Under the pieces are notes generated by a model. That model was not told where the DNA came from and ran no database searches. It worked only from the letters and a program-made list of their open reading frames with translations. 64,000 nucleotides of DNA from contig BNUQ01000004.1 in the NCBI GenBank assembly GCA_025997475.1, positions 1-64,000 on the forward strand, given 5' to 3'. This document shows positions 52,505-61,066 of the stretch, one piece after another. Every line of letters begins with the position of its first letter. Position 1 is the first letter of the stretch. The translations under genes were made by a program, and so were the position numbers. Source of the stretch: Planctomycetales bacterium. Its GTDB lineage: Bacteria; Planctomycetota; SZUA-567.

Positions 52505-54058
52505 ATGAAAAAAAACTGTCTTTTATTCGCGCTGGCGCTTTTCCTCGGCGGCGCGACCGCCGTTTTTGCCGACGACGCGGACTTGGTTATTTATCACACC
52601 AACGATGTCCACGGCTACGCCTTTCACGAAGTCGGCGCCGACGGCGCGCCGACGCGCTGGGGCTACGATTATATTAAGGGCGCGGTCAACGCCGACGCGA
52701 CGCCCGTGAAAATGTTGCTCGACGCCGGCGATATTATTCAAGGGCAAGCGTTTGCCGCCGCCGGCGACGGCGCGTATGTCGCGCGTCTCGTCGCGCTTTG
52801 CGGCTACGACGCGCTCGCCGTCGGCAATCACGAATTCGACTACGGCTGGCAACGCCTCGTCGAACTGCGCGACCGCGAACGGCTGAATTTCATCGCGGCG
52901 AATATCAAACTTGCCGACGGGCGATTGTTGTTCCCGCCGTATTTTGTCCGCGATTGCGGCGCGTTCAAAGTCGGCGTCTTCGGGCTGACCACGCCGGCGA
53001 CGGTCAACGGCACCACGCCGCGCAATGTCGCGCAACTTACTTTCGGCGACGGCGCCGCCATCGTCCCAATCGCGACCGCCGCCGTCAAACATTTGCGCGA
53101 AGTCGAAAACGTGTCGGTCGTCGTGGCGCTCGCCCATCTCGGTAGCGAACCGTATTGCGAGCCGTCGAGTTTGACCCTTGCCCGCGAAGTTCCGGGCATT
53201 GATTTAATCATCGACGGACACAGCCACAGCGCGCTCGCCGGCGGCGTTAAAATCAACGACACGCTCGTCGTCAGCACGGGCGCGTATGGCGTTTATCTCG
53301 GCAAAGTCGCGGGACGGCGGACGGCGGCGGGCTGGGAGTGGTCGGCAAAATTATTGCCCGCGGCGGCTTCGACGACGGTCGCGCCCGACCCGCAACTCAC
53401 GGCGGCGAGCGCCGCGGCGCAAGCGCAATTGGCGACGGTGATGAACGAAGTCGTCGCGCCAATGCCGGTCGATTTAGACGGCTCGCGCGACGCGACGCGG
53501 CGGGGAAGCTCCGCGTTGGGGCGGGTGGTCGGCGCGGCGGCGTTAGCGGCGTCCGGCGCGGAAATCGCGCTCCTCAACGGCGGCGGTTTGCGCGCCTCGC
53601 TAAAAAAAGGCGACCTCACGCGCGGCGAATTGACGACGGCGATGCCCTATCAAAACCGGATTACGGTCGTGGAAATCACCGGCGCGACGTTGACGGCGGC
53701 GCTAAATTACGGCTTGGGTTTGCCGGGGAGCGGCGCGTTTCCGCAATTTTACGGAATGACCGTAACGGCGAAAAAAGTCGAGCGCCGACTGCCTGACGGC
53801 ACCCCGGTTGTCGGGGCGCTAACGGTCGAAACGGTCGTCGTCAACGGCAAACCGTTAGACCCGCAAGCGACCTATCGCGTGGCGATTAACGATTTTATGG
53901 CGGCCGGCGGCGACGGTTACGCGATGTTCGAAAATTGCGCGGGGCTTGACGGCGGGCAATTGGACGCGGCGTTGCTTGATTATTTGCGCCGCGCGTCCGC
54001 GCCGGAAATAGAAAACACGGTCGCGACGGAGACGCTGAAAATTAAAGATGAAGAATAA
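52505..54058 (+). CDS. UshA-like 5'-nucleotidase / 2',3'-cyclic phosphodiesterase family enzyme
   Basis: 517 residues, periplasmic. A signal peptide (KNCLLFALALFLGGATAVFA) is followed by a two-metal phosphatase domain: VIYHTNDVHGY, LLDAGDIIQG, VGNHEFDYGW and IDGHSHSALAGG. The C-terminal 5'-nucleotidase domain (from about residue 325) has LLNGGGLRASLKKGDLTRGE, and INDFMAAGGDGYAMF, where the Phe and Gly/Asp stack on the base. Such enzymes release nucleosides and phosphate from outside nucleotides. GGAGTAGGCA precedes the ATG. The gene is divergent from the AhpD-like gene and converges with trmH, six bases apart. Confidence 0.94.
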   Translation: MKKNCLLFALALFLGGATAVFADDADLVIYHTNDVHGYAFHEVGADGAPTRWGYDYIKGAVNADATPVKMLLDAGDIIQGQAFAAAGDGAYVARLVALCGYDALAVGNHEFDYGWQRLVELRDRERLNFIAANIKLADGRLLFPPYFVRDCGAFKVGVFGLTTPATVNGTTPRNVAQLTFGDGAAIVPIATAAVKHLREVENVSVVVALAHLGSEPYCEPSSLTLAREVPGIDLIIDGHSHSALAGGVKINDTLVVSTGAYGVYLGKVAGRRTAAGWEWSAKLLPAAASTTVAPDPQLTAASAAAQAQLATVMNEVVAPMPVDLDGSRDATRRGSSALGRVVGAAALAASGAEIALLNGGGLRASLKKGDLTRGELTTAMPYQNRITVVEITGATLTAALNYGLGLPGSGAFPQFYGMTVTAKKVERRLPDGTPVVGALTVETVVVNGKPLDPQATYRVAINDFMAAGGDGYAMFENCAGLDGGQLDAALLDYLRRASAPEIENTVATETLKIKDEE

Positions 54059-54064
54059 GGAAAA

Positions 54065-54823
54065 TTAACGGGCGCCTTGGAAAAGAAGCACGCCCGCCGC
54101 GACCGCGACGTTGAGCGATTCGACCGGCGGCGTCAGCGGAATTTGAATGACCGCGGCGGCGGCGGCGCGAATTTCCGGCGGCACGCCCTGCCCTTCGCCG
54201 CCGACCACAACGGCGTAGCGGGCGGGAAATTCGACGCGGCGATAATCGGTCGCGCCCGTCGCCGCCGCGACGAACAGCGGCAGGTTGTTTGCCCGCGCGG
54301 CGGCGAGGACGGCGGACGTTTCGCTTTTCAAACACGGCAAACGAAACGCGCTCCCCATCGCGGCGCGGAGAAATTTTTCTTTCAGCGGATTAACGCCGCC
54401 GGTGAAAACGCAACCGTCGAAACCCGCCGCTTCCGCGACTCGCGCCAACGCGCCGGCGTTACCCGGGTCTTGGACGCCCGCCGCGACGAGCAACCGCCGC
54501 CGCGAAAAAATTTCCGGCAAGGAAAATTGACGCGGACGAAAAACGACGGCGACGCCTTCCGGTTGGCGCAACGCGGAAATTTTGGCATAAACCGCCGCCG
54601 TCATCAGCGCCAACTCAACGCCGCGCGCGCGGCTTAAAGCGACGATTTTCGCGCCCTCGGCGGCGGCGGCAAATTCATCGGTAATCAGCAAAACCGTCGC
54701 CTCGGCGTCGCGCAGGGCTTCGAGCGCCAAATGCGGACCTTCGGCGATTGCCGCGTCGGAGCGCGGCCGGGCGTTCAGTTCCGCCCATTCGAGAACGCGC
54801 GGGTGTTTGCGAGAGGTGAGCAT
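54065..54823 (-). CDS. TrmH/SpoU family RNA 2'-O-methyltransferase
   Basis: 252 residues. An N-terminal substrate-binding-like region (LTSRKHPRVLEWAELNARPR) precedes the SPOUT methyltransferase domain. It has the SpoU signatures RVAEAAGFDGCVFTGG (motif 1), VVVGGEGQGVPPEIRAAA (motif 2) and LTPPVESLNVAVAAGVLL (motif 3 with the Glu-Ser-Leu-Asn). The fold is knotted and acts on rRNA or tRNA ribose. The specific target is not known. ATG at 54823 is preferred because protein-like sequence starts there; a reading 53 codons longer is a translation of element E3. It is separated from mtaB upstream by E3, and its stop is six bases from the stop of the nucleotidase gene. Confidence 0.87.
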   Translation of the reverse strand: MLTSRKHPRVLEWAELNARPRSDAAIAEGPHLALEALRDAEATVLLITDEFAAAAEGAKIVALSRARGVELALMTAAVYAKISALRQPEGVAVVFRPRQFSLPEIFSRRRLLVAAGVQDPGNAGALARVAEAAGFDGCVFTGGVNPLKEKFLRAAMGSAFRLPCLKSETSAVLAAARANNLPLFVAAATGATDYRRVEFPARYAVVVGGEGQGVPPEIRAAAAAVIQIPLTPPVESLNVAVAAGVLLFQGAR

Positions 54824-54832
54824 TGGAAAGAA

Positions 54833-54951
<119 letters not shown>

Positions 54952-54953
54952 CT

Positions 54954-56213
54954 CTATTCCCCCCACAGCGTCGCGCCGTCATTGCGCGTGATTTTCACCG
55001 TCGCCCAAGAGCGCGGCGGCAAGGAGCGCGGAATGCGCACGCGCAAATAACGCTCGCCGTAGCCCTCGGCGTATTCTTTACCGTCGGCGTCGCGCCCGTT
55101 TTTCTCAACGAGGACGGTTTCCGTTTCGCCCACTAACGACGCGGCAAAGGCGGCGGCGGCGCGGTCGCATAATTCCGTCAGTTCGCCGCGCCGAGCGGCG
55201 ACGCGACGATGGTCGCGTCGCCGCAGTTCGGCGAGCGGCGTCCCCGGACGCGGCGAATACAAAAAAATATGCGCCCGCGCCCAGCCGGCGCGCGCGACCG
55301 TGGATGCAGTCGCCGCAAAAGAATCCGCGTTTTCACCCGGCGCGCCGACGATTAAATCCGTGGTAATCGCGGGCGTCGCCAAAATTTTCCGCGCCTTGTC
55401 GAGAACGGCGAAATAATCGGCGAGCGTGTAACGGCGATTCATCAGGCGCAAAATTTCGTCCGCGCCGCTCTGCAACGGCAGATGCAAATGGCGGCAAATC
55501 TGCGGATAGTCGCGCATCGTCAACAACAATTCGTCGCTCACCGTCGGCGGCTCGATTGACCCCAAGCGCAACCGTTGCAAGCCGGCGATTTTAACTAACG
55601 CGCGGCAGAGACCGGCGAGCGTGTTTTCGCCGTCGCGATACGCGCCGATGTTGATGCCGGTCAGCGCTAATTCGCGATAATCGTTGGCGACCAAGCGCGC
55701 GGCTTCGGCGACAATTTCTGCCGCCGGACGACTTCGCGCCGCGCCCCGCGCCCGCGGAATAATGCAATACGCACAGGCGTTGTCGCAACCGTCTTGAATT
55801 TTGAGAAACGCGCGGGTATGACCGGCGAACGCCGAAATCGCCGGTTTAGCGGCGGGCGATTTTCCGGCGGCGGCGAGCGGCGAATTCTCCGGCGCGGCAA
55901 AATAGCGGACGAGCGCCGCGCCGGTTTCATCATTACGAAAAATTTTTTCCGCGCCGAGTCGCTTGGCGATATTGGGTTCGACGTGAACGGCGCAACCGGT
56001 GAGGATTAGCCGCAAGCGCGGATTTTGCCGCCGCGCGGCGGCGATAAAATTTCGCCACGTCGCGTCGGCGCGTCCGGTAACGGTGCAAGTGTGAACGATT
56101 AACACCTCGCCGCCGGCGACCTCGGTATGCCCCGCCGCCGCCAACGCCTCGCGCATCGCTTGCGCTTCGTATTGATTCGTTTTGCAACCGAAAGTTTTGA
56201 GGGAGAAGCGCAT
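54954..56213 (-). CDS. mtaB: tRNA N6-threonylcarbamoyladenosine(37) methylthiotransferase-like (MtaB)
   Basis: 419 residues. An N-terminal cluster domain (FSLKTFGCKTNQYEAQAMRE, then VHTCTVTGRAD) precedes the radical SAM motif QDGCDNACAYCIIPRARG (Cys-X3-Cys-X2-Cys). The TRAM-like C-terminus is VLVEKNGRDADGKEYAEGYG. The pattern GCKxNQYE, instead of the MiaB GCQMN, matches the MtaB branch that turns t6A37 into ms2t6A37 in ANN-reading tRNAs. The upstream gene xylB is 126 bases away across E4, and the downstream gene trmH lies beyond E3. Confidence 0.93.
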   Translation of the reverse strand: MRFSLKTFGCKTNQYEAQAMREALAAAGHTEVAGGEVLIVHTCTVTGRADATWRNFIAAARRQNPRLRLILTGCAVHVEPNIAKRLGAEKIFRNDETGAALVRYFAAPENSPLAAAGKSPAAKPAISAFAGHTRAFLKIQDGCDNACAYCIIPRARGAARSRPAAEIVAEAARLVANDYRELALTGINIGAYRDGENTLAGLCRALVKIAGLQRLRLGSIEPPTVSDELLLTMRDYPQICRHLHLPLQSGADEILRLMNRRYTLADYFAVLDKARKILATPAITTDLIVGAPGENADSFAATASTVARAGWARAHIFLYSPRPGTPLAELRRRDHRRVAARRGELTELCDRAAAAFAASLVGETETVLVEKNGRDADGKEYAEGYGERYLRVRIPRSLPPRSWATVKITRNDGATLWGE

Positions 56214-56221
56214 CGTTTTTT

Positions 56222-56333
56222 TTAGAGTTGAGAGTTTAGAGTTAAGAGTTGAGAGTTGAGCAATGGTTGCGCTTCGCGCATCTTAAAAATAAAACTCCTC
56301 TCTCTCAACTCTAAACTCTCAACTCTCAACTCT
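56222..56333. repeat. Family E inverted heptad element, copy E4
   Basis: TAGAGTTGAGAGTTTAGAG on the left, core TGGTTGCGCTTCGCGCATC and TTAAAAATAAAACTCCTC, then TCTCAACTCTAAACTCTCAA units on the right. The array begins within a few bases of the xylB stop codon when read in the xylB direction. Confidence 0.88.
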
Positions 56334-56339
56334 GCTCTA

Positions 56340-57827
56340 TCACGCATACAGCGGCGTCAGCGCGTCGAGGTATTTATTGTATTCGGCGTAGGCGCGGTCG
56401 TAGGCGCAAACGGCGTCGGCGGCGGGGCGGCTCGCCGCCTGTTCGTCGATTAAAATATGTTCGTCGGTCAGCGCCGCGATGTCCGTCGGCGCGCCGGCGG
56501 ATTTTTGCAGGCACCACAACGCCTGCACCGCGCCGCCCAACGCCGCCGCCTCGCTCGACAGCGGACGCTTGACCGGCGTGTTCATAATGTCCGCCGCCAT
56601 CTGCCGCCACAAGGGGCTTTTACTGCCGCCGCCGGTGATGCGAATTTCGCGCGCTTTGAAGCCCAATTTTTGGAACGCCTCCAAGCCGCGCCGCATCCCG
56701 AAAATCGCCGACTCCATCGCCGCCCGCGCGAGGTTCGCCGCCGCGCAGTTCGCCGCCGTGATGCCGGCAATCGTGGCGCGACCGTTCGGTAAATTCGGCG
56801 TCCGCTCGCCGTTAAAAAACGGCAGAAAAACAATGCCGTCCGCGCCGATGGGCGCCGCGCCGGCGAGGTCGTTTAGCGCTTTAATGTCCATACCGAGCAA
56901 CTCGCGCGTCTTCTCGGTGGCGACGGTGCAGTTCATCGTGCAGAGTAGCGGCAGGTAACCGCCGGTCGAAGAATTGAAGCCGGACAAACCGTTTTTCGGG
57001 TCGGCGAGCGGCTGGTCGGAATAGCCGTAGAGCGTGCCGGACGTGCCGAGCGACATCGTCAAAAAGCCGTCGCGCACGGTGCCGGTGCCAATCGCGCCCA
57101 TCATATTGTCGCCGCCGCCGGACGACACCGGAATGCCCGCCGGTATGCCCCATTTCGCCGCCGCCGCCGCCGTAACCGCGCCGTTCGGCGCGTCGGAGGC
57201 AATCACCGGCGGCAGGAGCGACAACAATTTCGGGTCGATTAAATCGCAGATTTTTTTCGACCATTGCTTCGTCCGTCCGTTGAAAATCGCCATACCGGAA
57301 GCGTCGCCCGCTTCGGCGCGATACGCGCCGGTGAAACAATAGTTCAGATAATCGTGCGGCAACATAACGTAACGAAGACGCGCGAAGGCGTCGGGATGAC
57401 GACGTTTAAGCCAGAGGATTTTCGGCGCGGTGAAACCGGGGAGCATTAAATTGCAGACCTCGGCGATAACCGCGTCGTCGCCGCCGGCTTGGTCGGTGAG
57501 GATTTTACACTCCTCGACGGTCGAAGTGTCGTTCCAGAGTTTGACGTTGTAGAGGGCTTTGCCGTCGGCGTCGAGCGGCACGAAGCCGTGTTGATGACCG
57601 GAAATGCCGACGGCGGCGACGGACGCTTTTTCGGCGGCGCTAAACGCGCGGAAACAGTCGTCCAACGCGGCGTCATACCATTCGGTTTTTTGTTCGCGGG
57701 CGCCGTCGTTGGCGGCGATGAGTTCGACCGCTTTTTGTTGCGTGGCGACGATTTTTTTGTTTTCCCAGTCGTAAAGCACCACCTTGATGCTCTGCGTGCC
57801 CATATCAATGCCGGCGACGGTCTTCAT
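56340..57827 (-). CDS. xylB: Xylulokinase
   Basis: 495 residues, FGGY carbohydrate kinase that phosphorylates D-xylulose to xylulose 5-phosphate. The FGGY start is VAGIDMGTQSIKVVLYDWEN. The sugar-binding GISGHQHGFVPLD and LWNDTST match xylulokinases, and SSGGGDNMMGAIGTG, ITGGGSKSPLWRQMAADIMN and GAAPIGADGIVFLPFFNGER are the nucleotide and C-terminal FGGY landmarks. No xylA isomerase or transporter is adjacent. AAGGAG lies nine bases before the ATG, a strong ribosome site. It is likely transcribed alone or with mtaB downstream. Confidence 0.94.
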   Translation of the reverse strand: MKTVAGIDMGTQSIKVVLYDWENKKIVATQQKAVELIAANDGAREQKTEWYDAALDDCFRAFSAAEKASVAAVGISGHQHGFVPLDADGKALYNVKLWNDTSTVEECKILTDQAGGDDAVIAEVCNLMLPGFTAPKILWLKRRHPDAFARLRYVMLPHDYLNYCFTGAYRAEAGDASGMAIFNGRTKQWSKKICDLIDPKLLSLLPPVIASDAPNGAVTAAAAAKWGIPAGIPVSSGGGDNMMGAIGTGTVRDGFLTMSLGTSGTLYGYSDQPLADPKNGLSGFNSSTGGYLPLLCTMNCTVATEKTRELLGMDIKALNDLAGAAPIGADGIVFLPFFNGERTPNLPNGRATIAGITAANCAAANLARAAMESAIFGMRRGLEAFQKLGFKAREIRITGGGSKSPLWRQMAADIMNTPVKRPLSSEAAALGGAVQALWCLQKSAGAPTDIAALTDEHILIDEQAASRPAADAVCAYDRAYAEYNKYLDALTPLYA

Positions 57828-57930
57828 AGTTTTTCTCCTTTATGGGGTTTGATGCAATTGAAGTTCGCCGCGCCGAGCGCCTTGCAATCAACGGCAATAA
57901 AATAAAATGCCGCCGAAAACCGCCCGCCGC

Positions 57931-58590
57931 TCACTCGAGCGGCGAAATTTGCGGCTGATTATTTTCGTCCAACCAGAAATAGCCGCTGAGAATCCGCGCG
58001 TCGGGATAATAGCGGCGGACGATTTGTCGGAGATTTTCCGGACGGTCGATACCGGGGATGCCGACCGGCGGCAAAATTCCCGCCCGCGCGAAACACGCCA
58101 TCGCCCGCGTCGCGCAGTTCATTCCCGACAAGCGAAATTCCGGCGGACGCGCCCGCAACTCTTGCCACGCGCGGCGCAACGCCGCCGCCTGCGCGGGCGT
58201 AACGTTGAATTTCACCCAATCGGTAACCGCGTGTAAATGACATTTACCGTCGCGGCAAAAATCCCGCGCCGCGGCAAGGTCAAGATAATACGGACGCTCG
58301 GCGCGCATTCTCGCCGTGTCGCGCACGACGCCCGGAGTGCGAAACAGCAGATTTTCCGCGATGGAATTTTCCGCCGCCGCCGTGTTGAAGCCGTAAATTT
58401 CGCCGTCGGGCAAAAGCGTGTCAATATGCCGATAAATTCGCGGCTCATACGGGTCGGCGGTGAACTGTCGCCGCAACAACATCCCGATTTCCACCGAACG
58501 CTCGGCGGCGGGCGCGGGCGCAAAACCCGCGCCGCAACCGGCAAGGGTCAGCAAGAGAAGGTAAAGGCAGAAGTGTTTGAGCGGCGTCAT
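57931..58590 (-). CDS. Lipoprotein with conserved Cys/His residues, unknown function
   Basis: 219 residues. The lipobox LLLLTLAGC near residues 11-19 predicts a lipid-modified Cys and a place in an outer or inner membrane. I do not recognise a domain. Candidate active-site residues are the Cys in SGMNCATRAMACFAR with a nearby KCHLHAVTDWVKFNV segment, an arrangement seen in NlpC/P60-like or DUF4105-like cysteine enzymes, though the likeness is weak. The end reads FWLDENNQPQISPLE. Its neighbours are xylB downstream (103 bases) and citrate synthase upstream beyond A3. Confidence 0.75.
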   Translation of the reverse strand: MTPLKHFCLYLLLLTLAGCGAGFAPAPAAERSVEIGMLLRRQFTADPYEPRIYRHIDTLLPDGEIYGFNTAAAENSIAENLLFRTPGVVRDTARMRAERPYYLDLAAARDFCRDGKCHLHAVTDWVKFNVTPAQAAALRRAWQELRARPPEFRLSGMNCATRAMACFARAGILPPVGIPGIDRPENLRQIVRRYYPDARILSGYFWLDENNQPQISPLE

Positions 58591-58697
58591 TGGGGGAAAT
58601 GCGAAAAGAATTAAGAAGGCAGAATTAAGAATTATTCTTAATTCTTAATATTACGCGATTAGCGTTGGTGCTGTTGCAACGAAGAATTTGAAGAAAC

Positions 58698-58977
58698 TCC
58701 GACAGTCGCGCTGAAAGCGCGATAATATATCAGCCCAGGGTAAGGCGCACGCTCTTAGCGCCGCCACCCTGGGTAGCGGTTGATTGATAATCCATCCGAC
58801 AGTCCCGCCGTTAGGCGGCAAGCGCGGCGGCGGCGAGAGCGGTTCGCCAAAACGCGGCGAACCGTCCAATTGCGGTTGGCGCTTCGCGCCATCTTTACCC
58901 AGGGTGGCGCGGCTGATAGTGCGTCGCCGCTTACCCTGGGCTGATATATTTCGCCCCGTTGGGGCGAACTGGCGGAA
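58698..58977. repeat. Family A multi-hairpin palindromic element, copy A3
   Basis: 280 bp. Inner blocks as A1. Compared with A1, the first-half inner stem changes from GCGAC/GTCGC to GGCGC/GCGCC, both pairs keeping complementarity. The left end hairpin is CGCGCTGAAAGCGCG and the right is CGCCCCGTTGGGGCG. It fills the gap between the lipoprotein gene and citrate synthase. Confidence 0.87.
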
Positions 58978-59030
58978 TGATTATCAAAATCGCGTAACAT
59001 AGGTTCTTAATTCATAATTCTTAATTGAAT

Positions 59031-60368
59031 TTACAGCCGTTTAACCTCCCGTGCCGGCATTTTGACGTGTCGGTAATGCGGCGCGTTGCCGCGTTGGAAG
59101 AACGAGCGTTCGGTTTCGCCGACGTAAAGTTGGCGGGGACGCGCAATCCGAAAACCCTCGTCGTGAATCATTTCCCGCCAATGCGCCAGCCACCCCGGCA
59201 TCCGCCCAATCGTGAACAGCACCGTGAACATATCCGTCGGAATGCCAATCGCGCGCAACACCAAGCCCGAATAAAAATCGACGTTCGGATAAAGATTGCG
59301 CTCGACAAAATAAGCGTCCTGCATCGCGATTTCTTCGAGTTGCATCGCGATGGCGAACAGCGGGTCTTTCGCCATTTCCAAGCGCGGCAACAACAACAAT
59401 TTGTGGCACAGGGCGCGCATCACCTTGGCGCGCGGGTCGTAGTTTTTATAGACGCGATGCCCAAAGCCCATCAACCGCGCTTTTTTGTCTTTGGCGCGGT
59501 CAACGTAACTCTGCGCCGTGCCGCCGTTTTGGTGGATATTGGTCAGCATTTCGATGACTTGCTGATTGGCGCCGCCGTGCCGCCGTCCCCACAGCGCCGA
59601 AATTCCCGCCGAGGCAATCGCGTAAACGTTCGCCAACGACGAACCGGCGATGCGCACCGACGAGGTGCTACAATTCTGTTCGTGGTCGGCGTGCAAAATG
59701 AGAAACACTTCGAGCGCCCGCACCACTTCGTCGTCGATTTCGTATTTATGCACCGGCGAGGAAAACATCATATTGAGAAAATTCGCGACGTAGCGGAATT
59801 TATACGACGGATAGACCATCGGCTCGCCGATTTTCATTTTGTAGGAAAACGCCGCGAGCGTGCGGACTTGCGAAATCAGGTTGGCTAAAATTTCGTATTC
59901 GGCGGCGAAGTCAAGCTCGTCCGGCACCGGATAAAAACCGGACAACGACGCGACCATCGTCGAAAGAATCGCCATCGGGTGCGCCGTGCTGGGGACGCCG
60001 GTGAAGAAGTGATGCATATCCTCGTGAATGAGCGAACTGTGGTTGAGCCGGTCGCGAAAGCCGGTCAATTCTTCCGGCGAGGGCAGTTCGCCGAAAATCA
60101 GCAAATAGGCGACTTCGATAAATTCGGCGCGTTCGGCGAGTTGCTCGATGGGATAGCCGCGATAGCGCAAAATCCCTTTTTCGCCGTCGATGAAGGTGAT
60201 GGCGGACGCGCAGGCGCCGGTGTTGCCGAACGCCGGGTCGTAGGTAATCAGCCCGCTCTGCCGGCGCAACGCCGTGATGTCGATGGCTTTTTCGTTCTCG
60301 GAGCCGGTAACGACCGGCAATTCGTAACGCTTGCCGTTATATTCGAGAATGGCGGTTTCCGAACCCAT
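59031..60368 (-). CDS. gltA: Citrate synthase
   Basis: 445 residues, hexameric type II citrate synthase length. It condenses acetyl-CoA and oxaloacetate in the citric acid cycle. The catalytic set is present: His in SALWGRRHGGANQQV, His in MGFGHRVYKNYDPRA, and Asp in YPNVDFYSGLVLRAIGIP. The N-terminus has ILEYNGKRYELPVV, the small strand-rich domain of Gram-negative enzymes. ATG at 60368 is preceded by AAAAGGAGCG, a strong ribosome site, and A4 and an A+T stretch follow upstream. The downstream gap to the lipoprotein gene is 440 bases with A3. Confidence 0.96.
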   Translation of the reverse strand: MGSETAILEYNGKRYELPVVTGSENEKAIDITALRRQSGLITYDPAFGNTGACASAITFIDGEKGILRYRGYPIEQLAERAEFIEVAYLLIFGELPSPEELTGFRDRLNHSSLIHEDMHHFFTGVPSTAHPMAILSTMVASLSGFYPVPDELDFAAEYEILANLISQVRTLAAFSYKMKIGEPMVYPSYKFRYVANFLNMMFSSPVHKYEIDDEVVRALEVFLILHADHEQNCSTSSVRIAGSSLANVYAIASAGISALWGRRHGGANQQVIEMLTNIHQNGGTAQSYVDRAKDKKARLMGFGHRVYKNYDPRAKVMRALCHKLLLLPRLEMAKDPLFAIAMQLEEIAMQDAYFVERNLYPNVDFYSGLVLRAIGIPTDMFTVLFTIGRMPGWLAHWREMIHDEGFRIARPRQLYVGETERSFFQRGNAPHYRHVKMPAREVKRL

Positions 60369-60427
60369 AAGGCACGCTCCTTTTAATGACGAATTAAAAA
60401 CTGATGTTACGCGATTTTGATAATTTA

Positions 60428-60742
60428 TTCCGCTAATCGCCCCAACGGGGCGAAATATATCAGCCTATGGTAAGGCGCACGCTCTTGGCGCCGCCACCAT
60501 AGGTAGCGGTTGATTGATAAAACCATCCGACAGCCCCGCCGTCAGGCGGCATCTCGCCGCCATTGGCGGCGAAAGCGGCGGCAAACGCCGCCGCCGGCGA
60601 AAGCGGTTCGCCAAAACGCGGCGAACCGTCCAATTGCGGTTGGCGCTTCGCGCCGTCTTTACCTATGGTGGCGCGGCGGTAGAACATCGCCGCTTACCAT
60701 AGGCTGATATATTTCGCGCTTTCAGCGCGACTGTCGGAATAA
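60428..60742. repeat. Family A multi-hairpin palindromic element, copy A4 (coordinated change)
   Basis: 315 bp. The four inner blocks read CCTATGGT (60464-60471), ACCATAGG (60496-60503), CCTATGGT (60662-60669) and ACCATAGG (60696-60703): all four differ from A1-A3 in the same two positions, so pairing is preserved. Left end hairpin GCCCCAACGGGGC, right CGCGCTTTCAGCGCG. Loop hairpin GGTTCGCC/GGCGAACC present. Surrounding ends extend to GTTACGCGATTTTGATAATT and AATTATCAAAACAATCAATC. Confidence 0.88.
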
Positions 60743-60861
60743 ATTATCAAAACAATCAATCGCGCAACCTGAGTTCTTAATTTGAAACGGTTCGCCGATT
60801 ATTGCGCGCGCCGCCGGTTTTTCAATTGACCATTCCCCGGTCGGCGGCGAATTCAGCGGTT

Positions 60862-60909
60862 GCTCTATTCAATTGCCACGCCCTTTAAGGCGTGGCGATT
60901 GAATAGAGC
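60862..60909. repeat. Family C solo hairpin, copy C4
   Basis: 48 bp: only the two terminal repeats of family C, GCTCTATTCAATTGCCACG and CGTGGCGATTGAATAGAGC, joined by CCCTTTAAGG. It could be a deletion product of a full C element or the minimal form of the family. Confidence 0.9.
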
Positions 60910-61066
60910 CGCCGCAATCCGGCGCAATAACCGCCGCGCGCTCACGCTCTCCACCACAATCCTTTCAACCCTCAACTCTCAAATAGTTTTCCGTCGAAGT
61001 TGCGGAGTTTTGGCGAGATTTGGTCGATAGAGCGGCGACGACCTTTTCTTGACGAAAGACAAAACG
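60910..61066. other. Leader region of the autotransporter gene
   Basis: Contains CAACCCTCAACTCTCAAATAG (heptads) and a stretch CGAAGTTGCGGAGTTTTGGCG. No clear ribosome site: AAAGACAAAACG precedes the ATG. I could not identify a promoter with confidence. Confidence 0.3.
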
